From: CAZEFK01 sp964511405
Lineage (GTDB): Bacteria > Pseudomonadota > Alphaproteobacteria > Elsterales > Elsteraceae
DNA: 64,000 nt
Assembly: GCA_964511405.1 (NCBI GenBank)
Contig: CAZEFK010000003.1
Span: 1-64,000 of the forward strand
Direction of reading: 5' to 3'
Positions 7,890 through 16,377 of the stretch are shown piece by piece. The translations under genes and the position numbers were made by a program. Below the pieces are notes generated by a model. It was not told the DNA's origin and searched no databases. It worked only from the letters and a program-made list of their open reading frames with translations. Numbering within the stretch: the first letter of the stretch is position 1; every line of letters begins with the position of its first letter.

Positions 7890-8900
7890 CTACGCCGTCC
7901 AGGCCGGCCGGCCCTCGATGGGATAGGCGGGGTCGGTGTAGCCCGGCGTCGAGGGATGGCCCATCGGCACGTGGGCGTCGACCAGCGCCTCGTCCTCGGC
8001 GGTGAGGCGGTAGGCCAGGGCACCCAGATAGTCGGCCATCTGCGCCTCGGTGCGCGGGCCGGCGATCGACGCCGTCACCAGCCGGTTGTTCAGCACCCAG
8101 GCCAGCGCGAACTGTCCGGCGGTGATGCCGCGCGCCTCGGCATGGGCCTTGAACACCCGGGCGATGATCAGAGACTCGCGGCGCCACTCGGTCTGCATCA
8201 GGCGGCTGTCCTGGCGCGCCGCCCGGCTGTCGTTGGGCGGCGGCGCGTCGGGATCGTACTTGCCGCTCAGCACCCCGCGCGCCAACGGGCTGTAGGGCAC
8301 CACGCCCAGGCCGTAATGGCCGCAGGCTGGCAGGTGCTCGACCTCGGGCATGCGGTTCATGGCGTTGTAGTAAGGCTGGCTGACCACCGGCCGGTCGATG
8401 CCCATCCGGTCGCACAGGTTGCAGATCTCGGCGACCCGCCAGGCGCGGAAGTTCGACAGGCCGAAATAGCGGATCATGCCAGCCCGCATCAGATCGCCCA
8501 TGGCGCGCACCGTTTCGTCCAGCGGCGTGCCCAGGTCTTCCTTGTGCAGGTAGTAGATGTCGATCCAGTCGGTGCCCAGGCGCTTCAGGCTGGCCGCCGC
8601 GGCCTGGAAGACATAGCGGCGCGACAGGCCGCGGTCGTTTGGGCCGCTGCCGGTGGCGTTGCACAGCTTGGTCGCCAGCACCCAGCGCTCGCGCTCGGCG
8701 CGGATGGCGCGCCCCGTGATCTCTTCGGCGCGGCCGTCATTGTAGACGTCGGCGGTGTCGATGAAGTTGATGCCGGCATCGCGCGCCTGCCCGATGATCC
8801 GGACCGACGTCGGCTCGTCGGTGGCGCCGCCGAACATCATGGTGCCGAGGCACAGGGGCGACACCTGCAGGCCGCTGCGGCCGAGATTGCGGTAGTCCAT
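7890..8900 (-). CDS. Aldo/keto reductase
   Basis: A 336-residue NADPH-dependent oxidoreductase with a TIM-barrel fold. The N-terminus MDYRNLGRSGLQVSPLCLGTM is typical of the AKR subfamily acting on sugars or aldehydes. The catalytic tetrad is present: Asp and Tyr in FIDTADVY, Lys in LATKL, and His in YLHKED. The C-terminal region has GPRTEAQM, which contacts the cofactor phosphate. It converges with emrB, leaving one base between the stops. The substrate cannot be inferred. Confidence 0.92.
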   Translation of the reverse strand: MDYRNLGRSGLQVSPLCLGTMMFGGATDEPTSVRIIGQARDAGINFIDTADVYNDGRAEEITGRAIRAERERWVLATKLCNATGSGPNDRGLSRRYVFQAAAASLKRLGTDWIDIYYLHKEDLGTPLDETVRAMGDLMRAGMIRYFGLSNFRAWRVAEICNLCDRMGIDRPVVSQPYYNAMNRMPEVEHLPACGHYGLGVVPYSPLARGVLSGKYDPDAPPPNDSRAARQDSRLMQTEWRRESLIIARVFKAHAEARGITAGQFALAWVLNNRLVTASIAGPRTEAQMADYLGALAYRLTAEDEALVDAHVPMGHPSTPGYTDPAYPIEGRPAWTA

Positions 8901-8915
8901 GGCTTCGCTCGTTCC

Positions 8916-9332
8916 TCAGCGTAGGGCGTTGGTGATCAGGTACTGGCCGAAGTCGGCCGCCTTCAGCTTGAGCTCCTTGGTGTCGTGATTGCCGGCCAGC
9001 GCCCGCGACACCAGGATATGGTTGGTGACGTGCTCCGGCGGCACCTTGAACAGGCCCAGCGTGTCCTTGATCTTGGGAAAGTATTTGGGATCGAGCATCT
9101 TCTCCTTGCGCGCCAGCCGCTCGATCACCTGAGCTTCGGTCAGATCAGCCTGGTCCTCGGGCACCGGCTGCTGCTTGACCAGCGTCCAGTCGGTGAAGCC
9201 GGCGAAGCCGGCCGCAACCACCTCTTTCACCGGCTGGTCGGTGAGGCCGACCTTGTAGACATGCTTGCTCTGGCCGATGTCCGACGTCCATTGGCTGAAG
9301 CCGGCGCTGCGCGCCACATAGAGGACCGCCAT
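8916..9332 (-). CDS. Conserved-looking hypothetical protein
   Basis: A 138-residue soluble protein that I do not recognise with confidence. The N-terminus (VLYVARS then KHVYKVGLTD) has a spacing slightly reminiscent of the GIY-YIG or T5orf172 fold, but the downstream Arg/Glu signature of those nucleases is not clear. The rest is rich in Lys and ends in LYS-rich beta/alpha elements. Codon use matches the neighbours. It lies 15 bases upstream of the aldo/keto reductase on the same strand and may be co-transcribed with it. Confidence 0.6.
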   Translation of the reverse strand: MAVLYVARSAGFSQWTSDIGQSKHVYKVGLTDQPVKEVVAAGFAGFTDWTLVKQQPVPEDQADLTEAQVIERLARKEKMLDPKYFPKIKDTLGLFKVPPEHVTNHILVSRALAGNHDTKELKLKAADFGQYLITNALR

Positions 9333-9466
9333 GTCCGTTCCTGTCGCGTGACCTGGTCGCGCCGACCATGCGCCGGGGGACGGCTACCAGTCGACGGGAA
9401 TTTCGTCATCTTCCGGCGCGGGTCGACGCGGCAATCGCTCACCCCTCCCGCCTCGCTCCGAGGTGG

Positions 9467-9820
9467 CTAGTGGGAACTCATTGCCTTCGCGATGGTGAAC
9501 ACCAGTCCAGCAATCGCCACGGCGAGCGCCAAATTGATGCCGATTAACTGCCAAGTCGAAGGCATCGCGGAGATGCGCCCCTTAGCTTCGCGCACTTCGC
9601 CTTCAAGGGCGCGTAACCGGTCATCCATCTTGCCAAGCGCCGGCTCGATCCGGCTGAGGACCGCCTTGATATCCGATAGCCCTGCTTCGAGCTTCGTGAC
9701 GCGCGCCTCCATATCGGGAGAATGGGGAGGGCCACCGCCACCGTCAATCCCCGCCCCACCGAGCGACGTGCCCCCTGATTCGTAGACGGGCTTCACAACC
9801 CGGAGATGGCCGGGCGTCAT
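9467..9820 (-). CDS. Small coiled-coil membrane protein
   Basis: A 117-residue protein with a Gly-rich N-terminus (residues 15-35), a heptad-patterned coiled coil (about 38-85, with repeated Leu and Ile), and one C-terminal membrane helix (WQLIGINLALAVAIAGLVFTIA). The layout predicts an oligomeric rod anchored in the inner membrane. Its ATG overlaps the stop of the upstream zinc-ribbon gene, so the two are translationally coupled. The function is unknown. Small proteins of this build occur near prophage remnants and as lone genes in alphaproteobacteria. Confidence 0.7.
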   Translation of the reverse strand: MTPGHLRVVKPVYESGGTSLGGAGIDGGGGPPHSPDMEARVTKLEAGLSDIKAVLSRIEPALGKMDDRLRALEGEVREAKGRISAMPSTWQLIGINLALAVAIAGLVFTIAKAMSSH

Positions 9821-10131
9821 ATAGCTCGATCCTTAAGGAACTGTATTACCACGGCATGGTCCGTTTCTGTAACGGCGCCACAGCGATCGCAGCGAAATGC
9901 CAGCACGGCATGATATCTGCGACGCACGTCAACTATTTCTTTCATGATGATTGAAGCATACTGATCGTCTCTCGCATAAATAGAATAGTCATCATGTCCA
10001 CAAATCGGACATTTCCGATCTGAGATATGGCATTTTAGAAAGTCGACATAATCAGAAACAGAAACGGGTGTCGGAGGCGATTGTTCAGGAGTATTTCTCA
10101 TGATGCAATTACCAATTCTCTTTGCCAACAA
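9817..10131 (-). CDS. Small zinc-ribbon protein
   Basis: A 104-residue protein with two CxxC knuckles, CPIC near residues 41-44 and CDRC near 80-83, which together could bind one zinc ion as a zinc ribbon. The segment between them is basic and charged. The gene is visibly richer in A+T than everything around it and uses A/T-ending codons, which suggests horizontal acquisition. The start could be the ATG at 10131 or the internal Met at residue 11 (10101). The stop overlaps the following coiled-coil membrane gene as ATGA. The function is unknown. Confidence 0.65.
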   Translation of the reverse strand: MLAKRIGNCIMRNTPEQSPPTPVSVSDYVDFLKCHISDRKCPICGHDDYSIYARDDQYASIIMKEIVDVRRRYHAVLAFRCDRCGAVTETDHAVVIQFLKDRAI

Positions 10132-10373
10132 TCGATCTTAAGGTTCTATGCGCTTCGCGTCGGCTATGGGCAACGATGACGCGCTTCCATGACGGATGAG
10201 ACGATGGCGGCGGCAACGCAAGGGAAGCCGTCGCGAGTGCCGCTAATTGTCGGTTTGTGCAAACCGCCGAGCCTCAATTGCGAATGCCCCGGGATCGCTG
10301 GCTAGGCTGCGTGCATAGCAGCCCGCGATGTCGAACAGGACGGGATCCTGCCCACCTGCGCTATGGTCCGCCG

Positions 10374-11561
10374 ATGACCGCCGAACCCATCCGCACCACC
10401 ACCCCGGCCCGCCCCGTCCTGGCGCTGGTGCCGCTGGTCGCCATCGTGTTCCTGGGCTTTCTCGCGATCGGCATTCCGCTGCCGGTGCTGCCAGCCGAGG
10501 TCCATGGCGATCTGGGGTTCGGCACCGTGGTCGTCGGCTGGACGGTCGGCATCCAGTCGCTGGCGACCGTGCTGACCCGCCACGCCGCCGGCACCACCTG
10601 CGACCGGCGCGGCCCGAAGACGGCGGTGCTGCTGGGGCTGCCGGCGGCGGCGCTGGCCGGCGCCGCATACCTGGTCGCGGCCTGGCTGCCGGCGGGACCG
10701 CTGGTGCGGCTGGCGGTGCTGCTGGCCGGCCGGCTGCTGATGGGCCTGGCGGAAAGCCTGTTCCTGACCGGTGCGATGAGCTGGGGCATCGGCCGGATCG
10801 GTGCCGGCAAGGCCGGGCTGGTGATGGCCTGGCAAGGGGTCGCGATCTCGGGGGCCTTGGGCGTCGGCGCGCCGATCGGTCTGGCGATCGCCGATCTCGG
10901 CGGCTTTGCCGCGGTTGCCGGCGTGGTGCTCGTGCTGCCGCTGGCCGCCGCGGCCATTGCCCTGGGGCTGCCGGGCGTGCCGCCAGCCGGTGGCACCCGC
11001 CTGCCCTTCACCCGCGTGATCGGCCGGATCTGGCTGCCCGGCCTGGGGCTGGCGCTGGGCACCGTGGCCTTTGCCGCCATGGCGGCGTTCCTGGTGCTCG
11101 ACTACGCCGCCCACGGCTGGCCGGGCGCGGGCCTGGCGCTGACCGGCTATGCCGCCGGCTTCATCCTGCTGCGCCTGGTCGGCGGCCATCTGCCGGACCG
11201 CCTGGGCGGCGTGCCGGTGGCCCTGGGATCGCTGGCGATCGAGGCCCTGGGCCAGCTCCTGCTGTGGTCGGCCGGCTCGTCGGCGGTGGCCATGGCCGGC
11301 GCCACCGTGACCGGCATGGGCTATTCGCTGCTGTTCCCGGCCATGGGCGTCGAGGCGATCCGGCGGGTGCCGGGTCACAATCGCGGCCTGGCGATCGCGG
11401 GCTATGTCGTGTTCTTCGACATCACCCTGGGCCTGGCCGGGCCGGCGACGGGGGCGCTGGCCGGCGCCTGGGGCTATCCCTCGGTGTTCCTGGCCGGCGC
11501 CGCAGCCGCGGCCGCAGCCATGCTGCTGGCCGGCGCCTGCCGCGCGCGGCCGTCGGATTGA
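10374..11561 (+). CDS. MFS transporter, YhhS/arabinose-efflux-like
   Basis: A 395-residue, 12-helix major facilitator exporter. The first helix carries FLAIGIPLPVLP, and loop 2-3 carries the motif TRHAAGTTCDRRGPK in place of the standard GxxxDRxGRR, a form typical of the YhhS/YfcJ group. ATG 10374 is preferred over an earlier GTG/TTG-type extension because the helix pattern starts 12 residues later and the upstream 39 codons have no membrane character. The substrate is unknown; database names such as arabinose efflux for this group are weakly based. Confidence 0.87.
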   Translation: MTAEPIRTTTPARPVLALVPLVAIVFLGFLAIGIPLPVLPAEVHGDLGFGTVVVGWTVGIQSLATVLTRHAAGTTCDRRGPKTAVLLGLPAAALAGAAYLVAAWLPAGPLVRLAVLLAGRLLMGLAESLFLTGAMSWGIGRIGAGKAGLVMAWQGVAISGALGVGAPIGLAIADLGGFAAVAGVVLVLPLAAAAIALGLPGVPPAGGTRLPFTRVIGRIWLPGLGLALGTVAFAAMAAFLVLDYAAHGWPGAGLALTGYAAGFILLRLVGGHLPDRLGGVPVALGSLAIEALGQLLLWSAGSSAVAMAGATVTGMGYSLLFPAMGVEAIRRVPGHNRGLAIAGYVVFFDITLGLAGPATGALAGAWGYPSVFLAGAAAAAAAMLLAGACRARPSD

Positions 11562-11630
11562 CGCCCCTTCGCGCGGGTCCCTATCATCCCGCACCCGCGA
11601 ACAAGGCGTCCGCCGCCAAGGAGCCGATCG

Positions 11631-12791
11631 ATGCGTCCCAATGCCCGTCCCGCCGTCCCGCTGTTCTCCAGCGGCCCCTGCGCCAAGCGCCCGGGCTGGT
11701 CGGCGGCGGCGCTGTCGGAGGCCGTGCTGGGACGCTCGCACCGCTCGAAACCGGGCAAGGCGCGGCTGGCCGAGGTGATCGACCGCACCCGCGCCGTGCT
11801 CGGCGTGCCCGCCGACTACCGCATCGCGGTGGTGCCGGCCTCCGATACCGGTGCGGTCGAGATGGCGCTGTGGTCGCTGCTGGGCCCGCGCCCGGTGGAT
11901 GTGCTGGCCTGGGAGAGCTTCGGTGCCGACTGGGCGACCGACGTGGTCAAGCAGCTCAAGCTGGCCGACGCCCGCGTGCTCAAGGCCGACTATGGCCGCC
12001 TGCCCGATCTCGCCCAGGTCGACCCCACCCATGACGTGGTCTTCGCCTGGAACGGCACGACCTCGGGCGTGCGGGTGCCGAACGGCGACTGGATCGCCGC
12101 CGACCGCGAAGGCCTGGCGATCTGCGACGCGACCTCGGCCGCCTTCGCCATGGACCTGCCCTGGGCCAAGCTCGACGTGGTCACCTTCTCCTGGCAGAAG
12201 GTGCTGGGCGGCGAGGCGGCGCACGGCATGCTGATCCTGTCGCCGCGCGCCGTGGCCCGGCTGGAGAGCCACAAGCCGGCTTGGCCGCTGCCCAAGATCT
12301 TCCGCATGACCAAGGACGGCAAGCTCAACGAGGGCCTGTTCAAGGGCGAGACCATCAACACCCCGTCGATGCTGTGCGTCGAGGACTACCGCGACGCCCT
12401 GGCCTGGGCCGAGGGCATCGGCGGCCTGCCGGCGCTGATCCGGCGCTCCGAGGACAACCTGGCCGCGATCCAGGCCTGGGTGGCGCGCACTCCCTGGGTC
12501 GACTTCCTGGCCGCCGATCCCGCGACGCGGTCCTGCACCTCGGTGTGCCTGTCGATCGTCGAGCCCTGGTTCCGCGGCCTGCCCGCCGACGGCCAGGCCA
12601 AGGTCGCCAAGGCGCTGGCCGACCGGCTGGAGGCCGAGGGCGTGGCGCTCGACGTCGGCAGCTACCGCGACGCGCCGCCGGGCCTGCGCATCTGGGCCGG
12701 CGCCACGGTCGAGCGCAGCGACCTCGAGGCCCTGTTCCCCTGGCTCGATTGGGCGTGGGCCGCCGTCGCAGAAGCGCGGCCGGCCGCCTGA
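11631..12791 (+). CDS. serC: Phosphoserine aminotransferase
   Basis: This PLP enzyme of serine synthesis converts 3-phosphohydroxypyruvate and glutamate to 3-phosphoserine. The 386-residue sequence is the alphaproteobacterial/methanosarcinal-type SerC, beginning FSSGPCAKRPGW. The PLP lysine is K190 in the SFSWQK-like segment TFSWQKVLGGE, with the cofactor Asp in CDATSA upstream. The next gene is serA, which starts within the serC stop codon (TGATG), so the two steps before phosphoserine phosphatase are coupled. Confidence 0.95.
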   Translation: MRPNARPAVPLFSSGPCAKRPGWSAAALSEAVLGRSHRSKPGKARLAEVIDRTRAVLGVPADYRIAVVPASDTGAVEMALWSLLGPRPVDVLAWESFGADWATDVVKQLKLADARVLKADYGRLPDLAQVDPTHDVVFAWNGTTSGVRVPNGDWIAADREGLAICDATSAAFAMDLPWAKLDVVTFSWQKVLGGEAAHGMLILSPRAVARLESHKPAWPLPKIFRMTKDGKLNEGLFKGETINTPSMLCVEDYRDALAWAEGIGGLPALIRRSEDNLAAIQAWVARTPWVDFLAADPATRSCTSVCLSIVEPWFRGLPADGQAKVAKALADRLEAEGVALDVGSYRDAPPGLRIWAGATVERSDLEALFPWLDWAWAAVAEARPAA

Positions 12792-14368
12792 TGGCCCGGC
12801 CCCGCGTCCTGATCGCCGACGCGCTCAGCCCGCGCGCCGTCGAGATCTTCGCCGAGCGCGGCGTCGAGGCCGACGTCCGCACCGGCCTCGGCGCCGACGA
12901 GCTCGCGCGCGTCATCGGCGCCTATGACGGCCTGGCGGTGCGCTCGGCGACCAAGGTGACGGCGCCGATCCTGGCCGCGGCCGAGCGCCTGAAAGTGATC
13001 GGCCGCGCCGGCATCGGCGTCGACACCATCGACGTGCCGGCGGCGACCCAGCGCGGCATCGTGGTGATGAACACGCCGCACGGCAACTCGATCACCACCG
13101 CCGAGCACGCCATCGCCCTGATGTTCGCGCTGGCCCGCCAGATCCCCGCCGCCGACCGCTCGACCCAGGGCGGCAAGTGGGAGAAGACGCGCTTCATGGG
13201 CGTCGAGGTCACCGGCAAGGTGCTGGGCATCATCGGCTGCGGCAATATCGGCTCGATCGTCGCCGACCGCGCCCGCGGCCTGCGCATGAAGGTGCTGGGC
13301 TTCGACCCGTTCCTGTCGGCCGAGCGCGCCGAGAGCCTGGGCATCGAGCGGGTCGACCTCGACCAGCTGCTGGCGCGCGCCGACTTCATCACCATCCACA
13401 CGCCGATGACGCCCGAGACCCGCGGCTTGATCGACGCCAAGGCGCTGGCCCGGACCAAGCGCGGCGTGCGCATCGTCAACGCGGCCCGCGGCGGCTTGAT
13501 CGTCGAGCAGGACCTGAAGGCGGCGCTGGAGTCGGGCCATGTCGCCGGCGCCGCGCTCGACGTGTTCGAGGTCGAGCCCGCCCGCGACAACCCGCTGTTC
13601 GGGCTCGACGGGCTGGTCGCGACCCCGCATCTGGGCGCCTCGACCTCGGAGGCGCAGGAAAACGTGGCGGTCCAGATCGCCGAGCAGATCTCGGACTTCC
13701 TGCTGGCCGGCGCGGTCGCCAACGCCGTCAACCTGCCCAGCGTCTCGGCCGAGGCCGCGCAGCAGCTTGCCCCCTACCGGCAGCTCGGCGCCCTGCTCGG
13801 CCGGCTGGCCGGCCAGATCACCGTCGGCCTGGCCGCGGTCGCGATCGAATATGAGGGCGAGATCGCCGGTCTCGACACCCGGCCGATCACGGCCGAGATC
13901 CTGGCCGGGCTGCTGACCCGCGCCCTCGGGCCGGTCAACATCGTCAGCGCCCCGGCGCTCGCCCGCGAGCGCAACATCCAGGTGGCCGAGACCCGGCGCG
14001 ACCACTCGCCCGACTATCAGACCCTGATCCGCCTGACCACCGCGGGCGGGCGCCGCCTGGCCGTGGCCGGCACCGTGATCGCCGGCTCCAAGCCGCGCCT
14101 GACCGAGATCGAGGGCGTGCCGCTGGAAGCGACGCTGGGCCGGCACATGCTGTACCTGCGCAACCGCGACGTGCCTGGTGTGATCGGCCGCGTCGGCACG
14201 ACCCTCGGCGCCCACGGCATCAACATCGCCAACTTCCACCTGGGCCGCACCGCGGCCGCCGCCGACGCGGTGCTGCTGGCCGACATCGACCAGCCGGCCG
14301 GCGACGCCGTGATCGCGGAGCTCAGGGCCCAGGCGGGCGTGCTGGAGGCCTGGACGCTAAGCTTCTGA
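12791..14368 (+). CDS. serA: D-3-phosphoglycerate dehydrogenase (long form)
   Basis: This enzyme catalyses the first committed step of serine synthesis, NAD-dependent oxidation of 3-phosphoglycerate. The 525 residues give the long type: a catalytic and NAD-binding core (GCGNIG at 149-154, catalytic Arg in NAARGG, His in ATPHLGAS), an intervening domain after about residue 320, and a C-terminal ACT domain (from about 450, with RDVPGVIGRVGTTLG) that usually binds serine for feedback control. The start at 12791 overlaps the serC stop by one base. Confidence 0.96.
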   Translation: MARPRVLIADALSPRAVEIFAERGVEADVRTGLGADELARVIGAYDGLAVRSATKVTAPILAAAERLKVIGRAGIGVDTIDVPAATQRGIVVMNTPHGNSITTAEHAIALMFALARQIPAADRSTQGGKWEKTRFMGVEVTGKVLGIIGCGNIGSIVADRARGLRMKVLGFDPFLSAERAESLGIERVDLDQLLARADFITIHTPMTPETRGLIDAKALARTKRGVRIVNAARGGLIVEQDLKAALESGHVAGAALDVFEVEPARDNPLFGLDGLVATPHLGASTSEAQENVAVQIAEQISDFLLAGAVANAVNLPSVSAEAAQQLAPYRQLGALLGRLAGQITVGLAAVAIEYEGEIAGLDTRPITAEILAGLLTRALGPVNIVSAPALARERNIQVAETRRDHSPDYQTLIRLTTAGGRRLAVAGTVIAGSKPRLTEIEGVPLEATLGRHMLYLRNRDVPGVIGRVGTTLGAHGINIANFHLGRTAAAADAVLLADIDQPAGDAVIAELRAQAGVLEAWTLSF

Positions 14369-14390
14369 CGACGGATCGATCGAAGCCAGC

Positions 14391-14419
14391 TTGCAGACAT
14401 GCCGTCGACGGCATATTCT
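14391..14419 (+). promoter_or_regulatory. higBA promoter with palindromic operator
   Basis: A -35 box TTGCAG (14391-14396) and a -10 box TATTCT (14414-14419) are separated by exactly 17 bases. The spacer is filled by the perfect 16-bp palindrome ATGCCGTCGACGGCAT (14399-14414). A HigA-type antitoxin bound there would block RNA polymerase. The predicted transcription start falls at about the GTG at 14427, so the mRNA may be leaderless. Confidence 0.7.
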
Positions 14420-14426
14420 GAAACCT

Positions 14427-14804
14427 GTGCCTACGCTCGTTGAATACACCGACGAGTTCGGAGCGTGGTGGGACACCCTGTCGGATGCCCAGCGCGAAGA
14501 CGCAACGGCTGCCGTGAATCTGTTGGAAGAACGAGGACCTCGTCTGCCATTTCCCTTCAGTTCCGGACTTCGCGGTCCGAAGCATCGGCACATGCGGGAG
14601 CTGAGGATTCAAAGCGGTGGACACCCGATCCGGATCTTCTATGCATTCGATCCGCGCAGGCAGGCCATTTTGTTGATCGGCGGCGACAAGACCGGGCGTG
14701 ATCGGTTTTACGAAGACATGATCCCGATCGCGGATCGACTTTACGACGTCTACCTTGAAGAGCTCCGCGAGCAAGGGATTATCCCGGAGAGAGGTAAGCC
14801 ATGA
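14427..14804 (+). CDS. higB: HigB-type toxin (RelE superfamily)
   Basis: A 125-residue protein of the HigB/Gp49-like toxin family, ribosome-dependent mRNA interferases. The core RELRIQSGGHPIRIFYAFDPRRQAILLIGGDKTG pattern (seen as RELRIQ, RIFYAFD and LLIGGDKTG) is characteristic. GTG 14427 is preferred because it lies just after the promoter's -10 box. A TTG at 14391 is in frame but would sit inside the promoter. The stop overlaps the antitoxin start as ATGA. Toxin-before-antitoxin order is the HigBA arrangement. Confidence 0.88.
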   Translation: MPTLVEYTDEFGAWWDTLSDAQREDATAAVNLLEERGPRLPFPFSSGLRGPKHRHMRELRIQSGGHPIRIFYAFDPRRQAILLIGGDKTGRDRFYEDMIPIADRLYDVYLEELREQGIIPERGKP

Positions 14805-15118
14805 CCGGACGGCACAGCTTCGATAAGCTGCGCGGGCAGCTTAGCCCCGACGCCCAGGCCCGCGTTCGTCAGAAGACCGCGGAGCTGCGGGCGGGGATGG
14901 CGCTCCACGAACTGCGGGAAGCACGCCGGTTGACCCAGGCCGCGCTGGCCGAAACGCTCTGTGTCGATCAATCGGCAGTGGCCAAGATGGAGCGGCGCAC
15001 TGACATGTATGTCAGCAACTTGCGGCGCTTCATCGAGGCCATGGGCGGAACGCTGCGGGTCGTCGCCCACTTCGAGGAAGGCGACGTCGAAATCACGAAT
15101 TTCGCCGACGTCGCGTGA
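14801..15118 (+). CDS. higA: HigA-type antitoxin (XRE helix-turn-helix)
   Basis: A 105-residue partner of the preceding toxin. An XRE-type helix-turn-helix occupies about residues 39-75 (LREARRLTQAALAETL then DQSAVAKMERRTD), followed by MGGTLRVVAHF, the family's dimer strand. It should neutralise HigB and repress the operon at the palindrome 14399-14414. Its start overlaps the toxin stop by four bases. The N-terminal 35 residues are predicted helical and may contact the toxin. Confidence 0.9.
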   Translation: MTGRHSFDKLRGQLSPDAQARVRQKTAELRAGMALHELREARRLTQAALAETLCVDQSAVAKMERRTDMYVSNLRRFIEAMGGTLRVVAHFEEGDVEITNFADVA

Positions 15119-15207
15119 GGACGCCGGCAGATCAGGATTGCCTTGGCCCGGCGCCCCGGGCTGGCTACAACTCCGCGCCACGACCCGTCTCAGGAGCCCG
15201 CACCCCC

Positions 15208-16377
15208 GTGCCGATGCCCCCGGCCGATCCCGACGATGCCCGCCGCGCGCTGCTGCCGGCGGGCCTGCGCGACACGCTGCCGCCCGACGCCCAGCATCAG
15301 GCGCGGCTGATCGCCGAGGTCATGGCGCTGTTCGGGGCCCATGGCTACGACCGCGTCGACCCGCCGCTGGTCGAATTCGAGGACAGCCTCCTGGGCGGCG
15401 GCGACAGCGGCATTGCGGCCCAGACGTTCCGGATGATGGACCCGCTGTCGCAGCGCATGATGGGCGTGCGCGCCGACATGACCATCCAGATCGCCCGCAT
15501 CGGCACCACGCGCCTGGGCGGCCACGCGCGGCCGCTGCGCTTGAGCTATGCCGGCGACGTGCTGCGGGTGAAGGGCTCGCAGCTCAGGCCCGAGCGGCAG
15601 TTCGCGCAGGTCGGCGTGGAGCTGATGGGCTCGGCCGCGATCGAGGCCGAGATCGAGGTCATCCAGCTCGCCGCCGAAACCCTGGACACCCTGGGCGTCG
15701 CCGGCGCGTCCGTCGACCTCAACGCGCCGCCGCTGGTGCCGGCGCTGTTCGCGGCCTACGGCCTGCGCGGCCGGCAGGCGATGCTGACCCGCGCCGCCCT
15801 CGACCGCAAGGACGCCGATGCCGTGGCCCAGGCGGCGGGGCCGGCGGCGGCGGCGCTGAGCGGCCTGTTGTCGGCGACCGGGCCGGCGCGCGCCGCGCTG
15901 ATGATCCTGACCACCCTGGACCTGCCCGAGGCGGCGCAGCCGCAGCGGGCGCGGCTGTGCCAGGTGCTCGGCGCCCTGATGGAGCGCTGGCCCGACCTCA
16001 GGCTGACGGTCGACCCGGTCGAGAACCGCGGCTTCGAGTACTATACCGGCGTCGGCTTCGCGCTGTTCGCCGAGGGCGTGCGCGGCGAGCTCGGGCGCGG
16101 CGGCCGCTATCTGGCCGGCGATCCGGGCCGCCATGAACCGGCGGTCGGCTTCACCCTGTTCATGGATGCCGTGCTGCGCGCCCTGCCCGAGCCCACGCCG
16201 ACGCGGCGCGTGTTCCTGCCCCCCGGCACCGCGGCCGAGGCCGGCCGCCGGCTGCGGGCGCAGGGCTGGGTCACCGTGGCCGGGCTGGAGCCGGTGCCCG
16301 ACGCCCCGGCCGAGGCGCGCCGCCTGGGCTGCAGCCACGCCTGGATCGAGGATCAGATAAGGATCGTCCCATCATGA
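15208..16377 (+). CDS. hisZ: ATP phosphoribosyltransferase regulatory subunit
   Basis: HisZ is a catalytically inactive histidyl-tRNA-synthetase paralogue that activates the short-form HisG in histidine synthesis. The 389 residues contain the class II core (QHQARLIAEVMALFGAHGYDRVDPPLVEFEDS near 27-60) and motif-2-like MRADMTIQIARI-type sequence, and it lacks the anticodon-binding domain. GTG 15208 has AGGAG (15192-15196) at good spacing; ATG 15214 is the alternative. Its stop overlaps purA by four bases. No hisG lies in the window. Confidence 0.88.
   Translation: MPMPPADPDDARRALLPAGLRDTLPPDAQHQARLIAEVMALFGAHGYDRVDPPLVEFEDSLLGGGDSGIAAQTFRMMDPLSQRMMGVRADMTIQIARIGTTRLGGHARPLRLSYAGDVLRVKGSQLRPERQFAQVGVELMGSAAIEAEIEVIQLAAETLDTLGVAGASVDLNAPPLVPALFAAYGLRGRQAMLTRAALDRKDADAVAQAAGPAAAALSGLLSATGPARAALMILTTLDLPEAAQPQRARLCQVLGALMERWPDLRLTVDPVENRGFEYYTGVGFALFAEGVRGELGRGGRYLAGDPGRHEPAVGFTLFMDAVLRALPEPTPTRRVFLPPGTAAEAGRRLRAQGWVTVAGLEPVPDAPAEARRLGCSHAWIEDQIRIVPS

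Noticed and set aside
8916..9332. GIY-YIG or T5orf172 nuclease
   Set aside because: Only the first two strands resemble the family; the catalytic Arg/Glu pattern could not be found, so it is left as hypothetical.
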